From a virus, in IMG/VR virus record IMGVR_UViG_3300023174_003073, positions 106,987 through 170,986 of that record: DNA of 64,000 nt; one strand, given 5' to 3'. Position numbers and translations under genes: made by a program. Positions 41,639 through 49,657 of this stretch are shown here, piece after piece (position 1 is the stretch's first letter; the number at the start of each line of letters is the position of its first letter). The notes under the pieces were generated by a model that was given only the letters and a program-made list of their open reading frames with translations, searched no databases and had not been told where the DNA came from.

Positions 41639-42325
41639 TTACAGGAACTTCGTATAGAACTGCTCACATCGTTTGAACCACATGTCTGTGTACTTGTCAA
41701 ATTCAGCACCCTCAACAATGAATTCCTGATATTCATTGGCTGCTGAACACATGAAAATAACACCTTTGCGTATCTTTGTCCCGTGTACTTCATTATGTGC
41801 ATTAGCATACGCAGTCAATTGAACAAAGTAATCATCAATCCACTCACGTTTCTTGGGCTTATTTGTCTGCTTGTGATCCATGATTGCTTCTGCATTATCA
41901 TGTATCCCACATAAATCAGTAGTACCAGCATATATTGAGGGGAAATACAAAGGAACTTCTGTACCCCAGTATTCATTACATTTAGATAGTCCTTGTGCAA
42001 TGATGCTTGATGCCATTGCATGACTCTGTATTGAATATGGATTACTGCCGGGTGTACCTATCTCGCCTGTTTTGATGTAATCTTCAAGCCACTTGTGCAT
42101 ACGTGTTCCGCGACCTGCGGCTTCAGTAGTTATCTCTTGTGCTTTTTGAGCACCAACTCGTTTACGCCACTCCATCAATGCTTTTTTAGATTCTTCTGAT
42201 TTAGTAGCATCTAGTATTGTAGTGACTGATGGTAGCTTATTTCCATCGGGCGTTGCATATCTACGACCTTCTGGTGTATCAATGCGCTTGATTGCTTCGT
42301 ATTTAAATTTGTTGGGGTTATACAT
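41639..42325 (-). CDS. RecB-type PD-(D/E)XK exonuclease
   Basis: 228 residues. Visible motifs of the PDDEXK_1/RecB-like fold: GRGTRMHKWLE (His77), AGTTDLCGIHD (Asp137), IMDHKQTNKP (Asp150, Lys152) and YFVQLTAYANA with the family Gln/Tyr. Such enzymes process DNA ends in phage recombination. It has its own consensus early promoter whose -10 ends 8 bases before the ATG, with no Shine-Dalgarno, so the mRNA is probably leaderless. It is an early gene between late structural genes. Confidence 0.82.
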   Translation of the reverse strand: MYNPNKFKYEAIKRIDTPEGRRYATPDGNKLPSVTTILDATKSEESKKALMEWRKRVGAQKAQEITTEAAGRGTRMHKWLEDYIKTGEIGTPGSNPYSIQSHAMASSIIAQGLSKCNEYWGTEVPLYFPSIYAGTTDLCGIHDNAEAIMDHKQTNKPKKREWIDDYFVQLTAYANAHNEVHGTKIRKGVIFMCSAANEYQEFIVEGAEFDKYTDMWFKRCEQFYTKFL

Positions 42326-42333
42326 TATAGTCG

Positions 42334-42362
42334 ATTATAGTGAATTATAATCCAACTGTCAA
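42334..42362 (-). promoter_or_regulatory. Consensus early promoter of the exonuclease
   Basis: Minus strand: TTGACA 42362-42357, 17-base spacer, TATAAT 42339-42334, then 8 bases to the ATG. Confidence 0.85.
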
Positions 42363-42372
42363 CTGTATTTGG

Positions 42373-42687
42373 TTACTTGACTTGTTTGTTAGCCATTTGT
42401 TGACGAATCTTTTCATTTTCGTCAGGACCTTGTTCTTGTCCTTCTAAATCATTTTCTTGGCCTCTGAAAATAACTTTATCATCACTAACATCTGCAATGA
42501 TATTTTTTAATGGTTCTTTTTCAACAATGTCAAACAAATCTCTTTTGTCTAATGAGATCCCGTTTTTATTCAACACAGTTAAGAATTCGTCAGCGGTCAT
42601 AGGTTCAGTTTGTGTAGAAAGTTGGCTAGCTACTGCAACCAACTTTACACGCAAAGGATCTGCATCACTGAATTCAAATAAGCGCAT
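42373..42687 (-). CDS. Small acidic protein (104 aa), possible core/internal protein
   Basis: 104 residues beginning MRLFEFSDADPLR. A small alpha/beta domain (VASQLSTQTEPMTADEFLTV) is followed by a charged tail (GQEQGPDENEKIRQQ). It is 2 bases downstream of the 244-residue gene, and both share an M-x-L-x-E-F start, also seen at 44464-45237 (MRASEF). A virion-internal role is inferred from this N-terminal pattern. Confidence 0.55.
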   Translation of the reverse strand: MRLFEFSDADPLRVKLVAVASQLSTQTEPMTADEFLTVLNKNGISLDKRDLFDIVEKEPLKNIIADVSDDKVIFRGQENDLEGQEQGPDENEKIRQQMANKQVK

Positions 42688-42689
42688 GT

Positions 42690-43424
42690 TTAACGCTTGG
42701 CTCTGCCTACTGCCGGAACAGGTTCTTCTGGTTCTTCTTCAGGCATCTCAGGAGCTGCCATTGCGTCAGCACCCATTTCTTCTCCACCCATGTCAGGAGC
42801 CATTTCATCGCCGCCTGCTATTGGATCTGCACCCATGCCATCATCCATACCAGCGCCCATCTCATCACCCATGCCAAAGCCACCATCTTGACCTGTCACA
42901 ACGCCTAATGCGCCTTGTAGACCTGTCTTAGATTGTGTTAGTGCGGCTTGTAATGAAGTCAATGCCTCTGATACTTGGCTACTAAATTGTTCACCTTCAC
43001 TTGTACCAAACTCGCTGTTAACACCGTCAACAACTGCTGGTAATTCTTTTACTAGCATATCACTAACTTGTTCAATCATCTTCTGCATTGAATCAACCAT
43101 TTCTTGTGCGGCTAGAACAACTTGAGATTTTTCAACTTCTTCGTTCTCGACTACAATTCGTGGATTATACATTGGAAGTGATTTCAAATCACCATAGTGA
43201 TGTGTTAATGCTTGTTCCATGAATACAAGTTTCAAGTAAGCAGGATTTTGCTCTCCGCTCATTGATTTTTGTTTAGCTTCTGACATCAATCCTTTGACTT
43301 TCTTAAGCATATTCTTGGTCTCATAAAGACCTAGCTTATCAACATTGAAGGATGTGTTGAAGTGTTCTTTCAGTGCTTGTTTAGCGACTGAAGTTGGTTT
43401 AGCGTTAAATTCGGTTAGTTTCAT
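42690..43424 (-). CDS. Conserved T4-like head-type protein (244 aa)
   Basis: 244 residues: N-terminal MKLTEFNAKP, a long helical body (GLYETKNMLKKVKGLMSEAK, KLVFMEQALTHHYGDL, VLAAQEMVDSMQKMIEQVSD) and a Gly/Met/Asp-rich disordered C-terminus. The helical core resembles prohead-core or virion proteins that I recall from aquatic T4-like phages. Late promoter 43450-43457 with CTAGGAAAA as RBS. Likely part of the head or core; not proven. Confidence 0.6.
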   Translation of the reverse strand: MKLTEFNAKPTSVAKQALKEHFNTSFNVDKLGLYETKNMLKKVKGLMSEAKQKSMSGEQNPAYLKLVFMEQALTHHYGDLKSLPMYNPRIVVENEEVEKSQVVLAAQEMVDSMQKMIEQVSDMLVKELPAVVDGVNSEFGTSEGEQFSSQVSEALTSLQAALTQSKTGLQGALGVVTGQDGGFGMGDEMGAGMDDGMGADPIAGGDEMAPDMGGEEMGADAMAAPEMPEEEPEEPVPAVGRAKR

Positions 43425-43449
43425 AGTTTTTCCTAGAGTACTGATAATA

Positions 43450-43457
43450 TATTTATC
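43450..43457 (-). promoter_or_regulatory. Late promoter (GATAAATA)
   Basis: Minus-strand GATAAATA 25 bases before the ATG at 43424. Confidence 0.7.
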
Positions 43458-43467
43458 ATTGGTTTAA

Positions 43468-43953
43468 TTATTTTGCGGAGTTTAGTGCAAATTGTTTGTG
43501 CTGCCAAGCATTGGCTTTCTCTACAAACTTCTCTAATTCATCCAATAAATGCTGTTTCTTTAGCATATCTTCGTTCATTTTAGCAATGACGATAGTCTTA
43601 GTTTCCAAGTTTTTAATGGTTTTACTAAGTTTTTGACGAACTTTTAGGTTCTCAATTGTCCCGTATAATATGCTGTCCAAATAAAGTACACGGTTAGCAT
43701 CAGTTACAGAATTTGTTTTATCTAATGTAATCCAAGTGACAGCGTTCTTTAATTCAGCAAATGTATAGGTAGTGTGAGTTTTATTCTTGCTCATTACATA
43801 TCCCATATCATTCTTTTTTATAGAATATTCTCCATATAAATGATAAACACCAGCCGAATCCTGATAAACAATTTCTTTTTCTAATTTTGACAGTTTCTCT
43901 TTACTAAGCATTTTAGCTAAGATAGAGAATAATTTATCATTTTTATTACCCAT
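43468..43953 (-). CDS. Conserved hypothetical protein (161 aa)
   Basis: 161 residues from the ATG at 43953 (GAGG nine bases upstream); an in-frame TTG two codons earlier is less likely. The N-terminal half has beta segments (AGVYHLYGEYSIKKND, TYTFAELKNAVTWITLD), the C-terminal half is a Lys/Glu-rich coiled coil (VRQKLSKTIKNLETKTIVIA). Overlaps the stop of the 152-residue gene by 8 bases. Function unknown; late operon with its upstream neighbour. Confidence 0.6.
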   Translation of the reverse strand: MGNKNDKLFSILAKMLSKEKLSKLEKEIVYQDSAGVYHLYGEYSIKKNDMGYVMSKNKTHTTYTFAELKNAVTWITLDKTNSVTDANRVLYLDSILYGTIENLKVRQKLSKTIKNLETKTIVIAKMNEDMLKKQHLLDELEKFVEKANAWQHKQFALNSAK

Positions 43954-44404
43954 GCTCAATTACCTCAAAATATATATTTCTTAATTCAGGACTAACATCT
44001 AAAAATGTCGGCAACTTATTTAATTCTGTTCCAATATGTATCATTGGTACACCATCACAATCTGTAAATAAATGTCCCAATTCTTCAGTTCCATTATTAA
44101 ATACACTTCCAAACATCACAGTAAAATCAAACGTCCAGACCGGACAAGGTGTTTCTGATTCTAATAAAAATCCAAATTTTTCCGTATCAGTTAATGATAT
44201 TTCATCTTTATGTGGATCAGTAATATCTTCAGGTAAACTACGTAATGAAATTACTTGGATAATTGTATCAAAATTGCATTGCGTATTTCTTTGCTTTTCC
44301 CACAGTGATATCTTTTCATCTACTGGAACAGGTGTATTTCTTCTATTTGTAATGCCTGTTTTTGTAATATCAAACAGGGTATAGCATCTTATTTTTAACG
44401 ACAT
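43946..44404 (-). CDS. Conserved hypothetical protein (152 aa)
   Basis: 152 residues. Begins with the block RCYTLFDITKTGITNRR and contains QRNTQCNFDTIIQVISLRS and WTFDFTVMFGSVF, ending YFEVIEHG. I recall this arrangement as a conserved protein of aquatic T4-like phages with no assigned function. The exact TATAAATA late 8-mer is followed by only four bases before the ATG and there is no Shine-Dalgarno, so it is predicted leaderless. Confidence 0.62.
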   Translation of the reverse strand: MSLKIRCYTLFDITKTGITNRRNTPVPVDEKISLWEKQRNTQCNFDTIIQVISLRSLPEDITDPHKDEISLTDTEKFGFLLESETPCPVWTFDFTVMFGSVFNNGTEELGHLFTDCDGVPMIHIGTELNKLPTFLDVSPELRNIYFEVIEHG

Positions 44405-44408
44405 ACAC

Positions 44409-44416
44409 TATTTATA
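44409..44416 (-). promoter_or_regulatory. Late promoter (TATAAATA), leaderless
   Basis: Minus-strand TATAAATA, 4 bases before the ATG at 44404; it lies immediately after the terminator of the upstream gene. Confidence 0.72.
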
Positions 44417-44421
44417 GAGGT

Positions 44422-44449
44422 AAAAAAGCCCGCAATAAAAGCGGGCTTT
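44422..44449 (-). terminator. Rho-independent terminator
   Basis: Minus strand: 9-bp stem AAAGCCCGC/GCGGGCTTT, 7-base loop, followed by a T run (44427-44422). It ends the transcript of the gene at 44464-45237. Confidence 0.85.
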
Positions 44450-44463
44450 ATGAGTCTATATTA

Positions 44464-45237
44464 TTACGGTACTATAGGTGAAGCTGTTCCGCGATTATAT
44501 GCTAATCTAGCCTGTTGATCCATTGATAACGGATCATGTGCAGTTGAAGAACCTACTGTTTCTTTTGAACCATTAAATGAATATGCTTGAGTATTTGCTT
44601 GTCCAATAGTTGCCATTACTTTAGCAACTTTGTCATAACTCTTACTCGCAACCGCTTGTTGTAACTCTTTCTGATATGCCCCGTCATTCCACTTATTTGT
44701 CACTAAATATCCGTCCACAAATCCACCAAGGTCAAACGGTTTACCATGTGTTTGTGCAATCATTTCATTATGTTTTATTTGATTAATAAACTTCTTACTA
44801 AAGATTTGTATTGCTCTGCGTTGCACCATTGATTGTGCTGGGTTTTTAAACCAGCTATATTTTGCGGCTGTAGGACCTGTTTGTGTCTGTGATGCAGTCG
44901 TTGGGGTAGTTTGTGTTGGGGTTGTTTGTGTTGGGGTAGTTTGTGCCTGTGATGAAGTTGATGGAGTGGTTTGTGTTGGAGTTGTTTGTGCTTGTGTAGA
45001 GGCAGTATAAGGGGACGGTGGAATAACTCTTCCGGGCACCTGATATGAACCGTTACCTGCAGCCATGGTAGTTGTTGCATTGCTAGCAGACTGCATGTTT
45101 GTAGGCGCTGTTGGAGCTGAAGTTGTAGGGGCTAGATTGGACCTTTGAGCGTTAGCATTGCGTCTTTTAGCGTTCATACTAGCTTGTTTACGGCGGCTAG
45201 CATTACCCTCATCTAATATAAATTCACTCGCTCTCAT
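44464..45237 (-). CDS. Low-complexity protein with capsid-targeting-like N-terminus
   Basis: 257 residues. The N-terminus MRASEFILDEGNASRR has the form of a T4 capsid-targeting peptide with an L-D-E|G cleavage-type site. Residues 25-120 are basic then Thr/Gln/Pro repeats (QTTPTQ units). The C-terminal 130 residues form a compact domain (NPAQSMVQRRAIQIFSKKFI, PFDLGGFVDGYLVTNKW, YDKVAKVMATIGQANTQAYS). An internal head protein injected or processed at maturation is a reasonable inference. It ends in a terminator. Confidence 0.5.
   Translation of the reverse strand: MRASEFILDEGNASRRKQASMNAKRRNANAQRSNLAPTTSAPTAPTNMQSASNATTTMAAGNGSYQVPGRVIPPSPYTASTQAQTTPTQTTPSTSSQAQTTPTQTTPTQTTPTTASQTQTGPTAAKYSWFKNPAQSMVQRRAIQIFSKKFINQIKHNEMIAQTHGKPFDLGGFVDGYLVTNKWNDGAYQKELQQAVASKSYDKVAKVMATIGQANTQAYSFNGSKETVGSSTAHDPLSMDQQARLAYNRGTASPIVP
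44878..45000 (-). repeat. Thr/Gln/Pro-coding tandem repeat
   Basis: About six imperfect 15- to 18-base units encoding QTTPT/QTQ in the linker of the 257-residue protein. Imperfect units with different codons argue for protein-level rather than DNA-level function. Confidence 0.55.
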
Positions 45238-45475
45238 TATCTTTTTTCCTCAAACTTTTTGAGAATCTACCTTGGTCACGTGCTTTAATTGCACTTAGCA
45301 ATTTTCTCTCTAAAATTTGAGCCTTTTCACCGTCATAATGCTTATTAATCATTTCTAATAAATTAATTGCACTGGTAATAATATTGTGGGCACGGCTTTC
45401 AATAATATGTGACGTATCACGATTATTGCCAATTGCTTCTAATTCTTCTAAAAGACTGCGAGTTTTTCGTTGCAT
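45224..45475 (-). CDS. Small helical protein (83 aa)
   Basis: 83 residues, Arg/Lys/Glu-rich helices (RSLLEELEAIGNNRDTSHII, NLLEMINKHYDGEKAQILER). Overlaps the start of the 257-residue gene by 14 bases. Late promoter 45496-45504 with TTAGGA in the leader. Late virion or assembly factor by context; no recognised family. Confidence 0.55.
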   Translation of the reverse strand: MQRKTRSLLEELEAIGNNRDTSHIIESRAHNIITSAINLLEMINKHYDGEKAQILERKLLSAIKARDQGRFSKSLRKKDNESE

Positions 45476-45495
45476 TTTTGGTATAGATCCTAATA

Positions 45496-45504
45496 GTATT
45501 TATC
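45496..45504 (-). promoter_or_regulatory. Late promoter (GATAAATAC)
   Basis: Minus-strand GATAAATAC at the end of the helicase gene, 21 bases before the ATG at 45475. Confidence 0.7.
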
Positions 45505-46915
45505 AATTTTTGAGATTGTTAAGTAGTGCTTTTAATTTGCTACCCTGCACGTCTGCAACTACCCGTTTAGTTTCTTCAGGAATATAGATATTTTCCCCAA
45601 CCACAGTTGACTGGGGCTTTAATTGATTCATAATCTCGTTAGGACTAGGGGCAGGACGATACTTCATTTGCTGATCTCCATGACCCTCAGGATCCTCGTC
45701 TGTAATTCTCATGGTTTCTACGTTATATTCCAAGTCAATTTTTTGACCTACACCAGTCGAACTACGACTTTTCATACACTGAATCTGATACTTACCGCGT
45801 TCACGCATACTACGACTTGTAAAGATACCAAATACGTTATCTGCTGTATTAATCTTACTGATACCACCTGCAATATGACTATGGTCAAACTCAATTTCTT
45901 CAACTGCACTACGATTCAACTGACTTGCAGTAACCATTAATACACCTAATTCTTTGGATAGGTTACGCAATTCTTCTGACACATACTTGTCTTTAATAAA
46001 CTGGTCGTTAGGATTTACTTTAACAGACACGGGCATTACTAGATCCAGATAGTCAATCATCACAAAGTCAACTTTGATACCTGTTTGTATCTGTACTTCT
46101 TTCAAGTAACTACGAATATCGTTAACATTGCTTTGTGCGGGCAATCCTTTAACACGATAGTCACCTGATTTCTTACCTGCTAATTTAACTTTAAGTTCAG
46201 TATTATCAATATCTTTACGAATGTCTCTGGTACTCATCATAGTCAACATCGCATCAGTTCTAAGTGAAGTCAATTCTTCTGAGAGTTCCAATGAGATATA
46301 AACGCCACTCAATCCCATACCTAACCAATTCAGTGCAATGTTCATCATCACCAATGATTTACCTGAACCTGAACCACCTGCAAAGATATTCAATTCACCT
46401 CGACTAAAGCCACCATACAACAACCTATCAAGTTGCGGCCAGCCTGTGCTTTGTTGTCCACCTGCATTAAAGTATTTGTGCAATCGTCCTTTAGGGTCAG
46501 CAAAGTAATCTGTACCCATATCTCGTTGTAAACTAATCTGCACTGCTTCTTTGATTAGTTTCTCGACGGGACCAAAGTCACCCTTCTCTAACAAATCGGC
46601 TGCTTTGAGGATTGCTCGTTCTAATTCTTGTCTTTTAGTAAATGATTCAAATTCTTCTAAGAACCATTCAGTATGTTTATCACCGAAATCTTCAACCATA
46701 TCAAGTTGAACACCTGTGGTCGCTACAATTTGTTTACTATCGGGTAGTAAACTATACTTCTCACTATATTCTATCATAAACTCTGCAACAGGTCTTAAAG
46801 ACTTGTCAAAGTTCTGAGCATTCATAATATTCATTACCCTTGTATACAATTCTGCATTTGTCAGAATCATTTGTAAAAAGAGTTTTTGAATCTCTACGTT
46901 ATATTCCTTTTGCAA
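45503..46915 (-). CDS. gp41: Replicative DNA helicase (gp41/DnaB-type)
   Basis: 470 residues (T4 gp41 is 475). An N-terminal helical hairpin domain (1-140) is followed by a RecA-like motor: LDRLLYGGFSRGELNIFAG, Walker A GGSGSGKS 180-187, GVYISLELSEE, Walker B VDFVMIDYLDLVM, and the VTASQLNRSAVEE and AGGISKINTADNV blocks. It unwinds DNA 5' to 3' at the fork and couples to the gp61 primase encoded two genes upstream. A one-base gap separates it from the cupin gene. Confidence 0.94.
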   Translation of the reverse strand: MQKEYNVEIQKLFLQMILTNAELYTRVMNIMNAQNFDKSLRPVAEFMIEYSEKYSLLPDSKQIVATTGVQLDMVEDFGDKHTEWFLEEFESFTKRQELERAILKAADLLEKGDFGPVEKLIKEAVQISLQRDMGTDYFADPKGRLHKYFNAGGQQSTGWPQLDRLLYGGFSRGELNIFAGGSGSGKSLVMMNIALNWLGMGLSGVYISLELSEELTSLRTDAMLTMMSTRDIRKDIDNTELKVKLAGKKSGDYRVKGLPAQSNVNDIRSYLKEVQIQTGIKVDFVMIDYLDLVMPVSVKVNPNDQFIKDKYVSEELRNLSKELGVLMVTASQLNRSAVEEIEFDHSHIAGGISKINTADNVFGIFTSRSMRERGKYQIQCMKSRSSTGVGQKIDLEYNVETMRITDEDPEGHGDQQMKYRPAPSPNEIMNQLKPQSTVVGENIYIPEETKRVVADVQGSKLKALLNNLKN

Positions 46916-46916
46916 T

Positions 46917-47417
46917 TCAATTTCCTTTGTTTATTGATGTGTCATATTGACCATCAATCAAAATATATAACATACGACATACATTTGATGACCTATTAGC
47001 CCATGCATGGTTAGTACCTCGTTGTATTACAACTGCCCCTTTTTGTAAATCAACTTCTGAATCATCTAATACTAATGTAATCTCTCCTTCCATCACGATA
47101 CTATAATCAATTGATTCAGTGACATGCATTAAGGGATGTGGTTTTAAAAATCTAAATTCTGTAGTCTCAGGTGGAATATCAGCAAATCTAATTCTTGTAC
47201 CATTTTTTGGAGGTTCAAATTTTAATGGGCTGTTTGTAGGATCAATCCTATTATCAATTATTGCTGGCATTTCTGTAGTATTCCATACTTCGTGTAATAC
47301 AAGACCTGGAATAATATCTAAATCAAAAACATTAGGCAAAGTTCCATTTGAAGTTATTATTGATTTACCCTCATTGTTGTGACCTGTAACCACACGATGA
47401 ATCTTGGGATAAGTCAT
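46917..47417 (-). CDS. Cupin-domain protein
   Basis: 166 residues. A cupin_2 barrel at about 85-160: HPLMHVTESIDYSIVMEGEI, LVLDDSEVDLQKGAVVIQRG, TNHAWANRSSNVCRMLYILI. It resembles common bacterial cupins with the SIDYxIVxEGE and RGTNHAWxNR blocks. The first cupin motif has no HxH pair, so metal binding and catalysis are uncertain; a ligand-binding role is possible. It is inserted between primase and helicase with 4-base and 1-base junctions, so it is expressed with the replisome. Unusual for a T4-like replication operon. Confidence 0.75.
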   Translation of the reverse strand: MTYPKIHRVVTGHNNEGKSIITSNGTLPNVFDLDIIPGLVLHEVWNTTEMPAIIDNRIDPTNSPLKFEPPKNGTRIRFADIPPETTEFRFLKPHPLMHVTESIDYSIVMEGEITLVLDDSEVDLQKGAVVIQRGTNHAWANRSSNVCRMLYILIDGQYDTSINKGN

Positions 47418-48391
47418 TCTATGGCCTTTAATAATTTACGCTTTTGCATTTCTATTTTAATTTTACTCATTGTAGCATTTTCTAATATACTTAGTAAAGT
47501 AGGCAATCTACCATATTTTACCACTGCATCATTCACATCTTTAACTGAGCTATCCCAATCAGGTAAACTAACACTATACCCAAACTCTAATGCTTTGTCA
47601 CATATCTCCAGACCAGTCGCATCACGATCGGGTACAACGATTATTTTCTTATTCAATTGTGCTAGCAATTGTGCTTGTTCTGTTGATATTGTATTATGTG
47701 TTAAAGCACAACCATGAATGCTCAATGCATCAAAAATACCTTCAACTACGATACATGCTTGCCATTCTGGTTTCTGAAAATCATATCCAAATACATATCC
47801 TGCTTCTTGGTCATTGATATACTTAGGAATTCTGTTATCTAAAAATCTGCTCGTATGACCTACAGTTTTTCCCTTATATGTATAGGGGATAACAATTCGA
47901 TTTGATTGTCTGCCCTTATCATTGGGTGTGACTACAAAGGGTAATATTGTTTTATCAATCTTTCTGTTTTGTAGATATTGTAAGAATACACTATGATTAG
48001 GATTATTGCTATCTAACAATTCACCGTCAGGTAATTCTCTTGCTTTAAACGAAATTGTTTCACGAACCTTTTTGGTATATGTAAAATCTAAAAAGTCTTT
48101 GTTGCGTAAACTTTCAAGACTCCAAAGTTGAATCTGTTCTATGTCAACACCACACCACAATAAGAATTGTTTTGCTCTTTCAGAAATAACTCTTCCCAAA
48201 GTAAAACTGCAACTATAGCTACAGTTAAAGCAATGGTATACCCAGTTAGTTTGTCCATCAAACTTAATACCACCTCTGAATCTATCATCAGGCCTATGCC
48301 CACGATGGGAACAACAAATTGCGTTGAAACTAGTCCAACCACCACTTGTTTGTTTCTTACGACCGGGTATTATTGAGAGTATATCAAACAT
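47414..48391 (-). CDS. gp61: DNA primase (gp61-type)
   Basis: 325 residues (T4 gp61 is 342). An N-terminal zinc ribbon with Cys26, Cys27, His29 and Cys54, Cys57 (CCSHRGHRP ... YHCFNCSYSC) precedes a TOPRIM-type catalytic region (CIVVEGIFDALS, VVPDRDATGLEI). It makes RNA primers at the fork with gp41. The early promoter -10 ends 7 bases before the ATG, with no Shine-Dalgarno, so it is predicted leaderless. It heads the primase-cupin-helicase operon. Confidence 0.92.
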   Translation of the reverse strand: MFDILSIIPGRKKQTSGGWTSFNAICCSHRGHRPDDRFRGGIKFDGQTNWVYHCFNCSYSCSFTLGRVISERAKQFLLWCGVDIEQIQLWSLESLRNKDFLDFTYTKKVRETISFKARELPDGELLDSNNPNHSVFLQYLQNRKIDKTILPFVVTPNDKGRQSNRIVIPYTYKGKTVGHTSRFLDNRIPKYINDQEAGYVFGYDFQKPEWQACIVVEGIFDALSIHGCALTHNTISTEQAQLLAQLNKKIIVVPDRDATGLEICDKALEFGYSVSLPDWDSSVKDVNDAVVKYGRLPTLLSILENATMSKIKIEMQKRKLLKAIE

Positions 48392-48398
48392 CTGTGTT

Positions 48399-48427
48399 AG
48401 TATAACACAATGTCATTCATATTACAA
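48399..48427 (-). promoter_or_regulatory. Early promoter of primase-helicase operon
   Basis: Minus strand: TTGTAA 48427-48422, 17-base spacer, extended -10 TGTTATACT with TATACT at 48404-48399. A perfect 7-bp inverted repeat, TGTGTTA/TAACACA (48393-48409), covers the -10 and start point and could be an operator. Confidence 0.72.
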
Positions 48428-48440
48428 GAATGATGGTTAC

Positions 48441-49193
48441 TTATCTTACTAAAATCTGGTTAATTGTTCCGCCCGAACTATAGAACTCTACACGCAAACG
48501 AGGGAAATACCCTTCCACATTGATATAGTCAGTGCTTGTATAACCAGAATAAGATACTTCATCGCTGATGTAAAACCATTCAGTATCGTTACCGGATACA
48601 GATCCTTGTATTCGCAGTGTACCCATATAATCAGTAAGTTGTGTTTGGAACGTAAAGAATGATACATCATTTGGTGTGTAAGGTGAGCTATAGAATGTTA
48701 CCGGAGCTTGTTCAGTTGGTGTAGTATGTACAGGTATATCCAATTGCTCAGAGGGTAGATACTTTGGTAATACACTATTAACTATGTCAATAACACCTCT
48801 GCCACCTGCACTATCATCCACAAATACTGGATACTCAAATGTACTTTCCGGAATAGTCAACGAATAATAACACAATGTTGCATCCATTTCTAATGTTTCA
48901 CTGGAAAGTACCTGTAATGTTGCAATCCCAGTCAAAGGATATAATAGTGTTAATGCTTTCTGTAGTATAACTTCTGATCCATCATAACTCATTAATCTGC
49001 AATTAATTGTCTTTCCTGTGATATCAACGGGTTTTTGGTCTTGATTTAAAAACTGAAATTGCAGTTGATTGTCAATTCCTTTGTGGATTTTTAGATTTTT
49101 AGCATACACGGTTTGATATCTCCTAGGTGAGGATCCTGAATACAATACTACAGTTTGTCGGGGGATATAATAGTTTACTGAGGTAGAATACAA
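48441..49193 (-). CDS. Virion protein with C-terminal beta domain (250 aa)
   Basis: 250 residues from a TTG at 49193 with AAAGGA 8 bases upstream; no ATG is available near the N-terminus. Residues 30-130 look like a baseplate-upper-protein type beta domain (NLKIHKGIDNQLQFQFLNQD, KPVDITGKTINCRLMS). The last 70 residues match the domain of the 118-residue protein at 289-645. Transcribed from AATAAATA at 49212-49219. Likely a baseplate or decoration component. Confidence 0.6.
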   Translation of the reverse strand: MYSTSVNYYIPRQTVVLYSGSSPRRYQTVYAKNLKIHKGIDNQLQFQFLNQDQKPVDITGKTINCRLMSYDGSEVILQKALTLLYPLTGIATLQVLSSETLEMDATLCYYSLTIPESTFEYPVFVDDSAGGRGVIDIVNSVLPKYLPSEQLDIPVHTTPTEQAPVTFYSSPYTPNDVSFFTFQTQLTDYMGTLRIQGSVSGNDTEWFYISDEVSYSGYTSTDYINVEGYFPRLRVEFYSSGGTINQILVR

Positions 49194-49211
49194 AATATTG
49201 GTCCTTTACTA

Positions 49212-49219
49212 TATTTATT
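49212..49219 (-). promoter_or_regulatory. Late promoter variant (AATAAATA)
   Basis: Minus-strand AATAAATA, 18 bases before the TTG start at 49193. Confidence 0.55.
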
Positions 49220-49248
49220 AAATTTAAATACATTGGGCAACCAAATAT

Positions 49249-49256
49249 GATAAATA
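49249..49256 (+). promoter_or_regulatory. Late promoter (GATAAATA), plus strand
   Basis: Plus-strand GATAAATA 20 bases before the ATG at 49277. It lies inside a spurious ATGATAAATAAA reading start, the same artefact as at 62835. Confidence 0.6.
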
Positions 49257-49276
49257 AATCCGAGAACACTAAAATA

Positions 49277-49657
49277 ATGATTCAAAACGAATTCTTCAAC
49301 AAACTAACTAAAAATCACCCCTTCATAACCATTTGTTCCTACGCAGGACAAGATTACGTTGGAATAGTACAAAATCGTGATGAAATAGTCACAACTATCT
49401 ATGATTACGGGGCGATAGTTGATAACATTCTTAGGGAAAAGTTCTTAGAATTAGGTGATACATGGTGGTGGGAAAGTAATCGATTAGTACCCATCAATAT
49501 GTTCTTAAAAGAAGAATGGATCATGTTCAAACCCTATCTTAGAACATTCAATAACAAAAGTCTCACTGTAGTTCATGGCCCGATATGCAGTATATTAGAA
49601 CTGGCCAAAAGAAAATCAAAAAGAAAATCAATTACTCTCGTTAAGAGAATGTCCTAA
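49277..49657 (+). CDS. Conserved hypothetical protein (126 aa)
   Basis: 126 residues from the ATG at 49277; the longer frame from 49247 starts within the late promoter. A small alpha/beta protein with HPFITICSYAGQDYVGIVQN, ELGDTWWWESNRLVPINMFL and a very basic C-terminus (ELAKRKSKRKSITLVKRMS). The 3' end overlaps the convergent DnaE-like gene by 30 bases. Basic tail and late promoter fit a nucleic-acid-linked late factor, but function is unknown. Confidence 0.6.
   Translation: MIQNEFFNKLTKNHPFITICSYAGQDYVGIVQNRDEIVTTIYDYGAIVDNILREKFLELGDTWWWESNRLVPINMFLKEEWIMFKPYLRTFNNKSLTVVHGPICSILELAKRKSKRKSITLVKRMS

Noticed and set aside
44878-45000. Tandem repeat resembling a CRISPR-like or VNTR array
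   Set aside because: Units are imperfect, in frame and encode Thr/Gln/Pro; there are no unique spacers between identical repeats.
47119-47717. Plus-strand frames of 87 and 112 residues opposite cupin and primase
   Set aside because: They lie opposite confidently identified genes and lack a promoter or RBS.
49247-49276. Earlier start (MINKSENTKI) of the plus-strand 126-residue gene
   Set aside because: The ATG overlaps the late promoter GATAAATA, which would place the start upstream of transcription initiation. The same artefact occurs at 62835.
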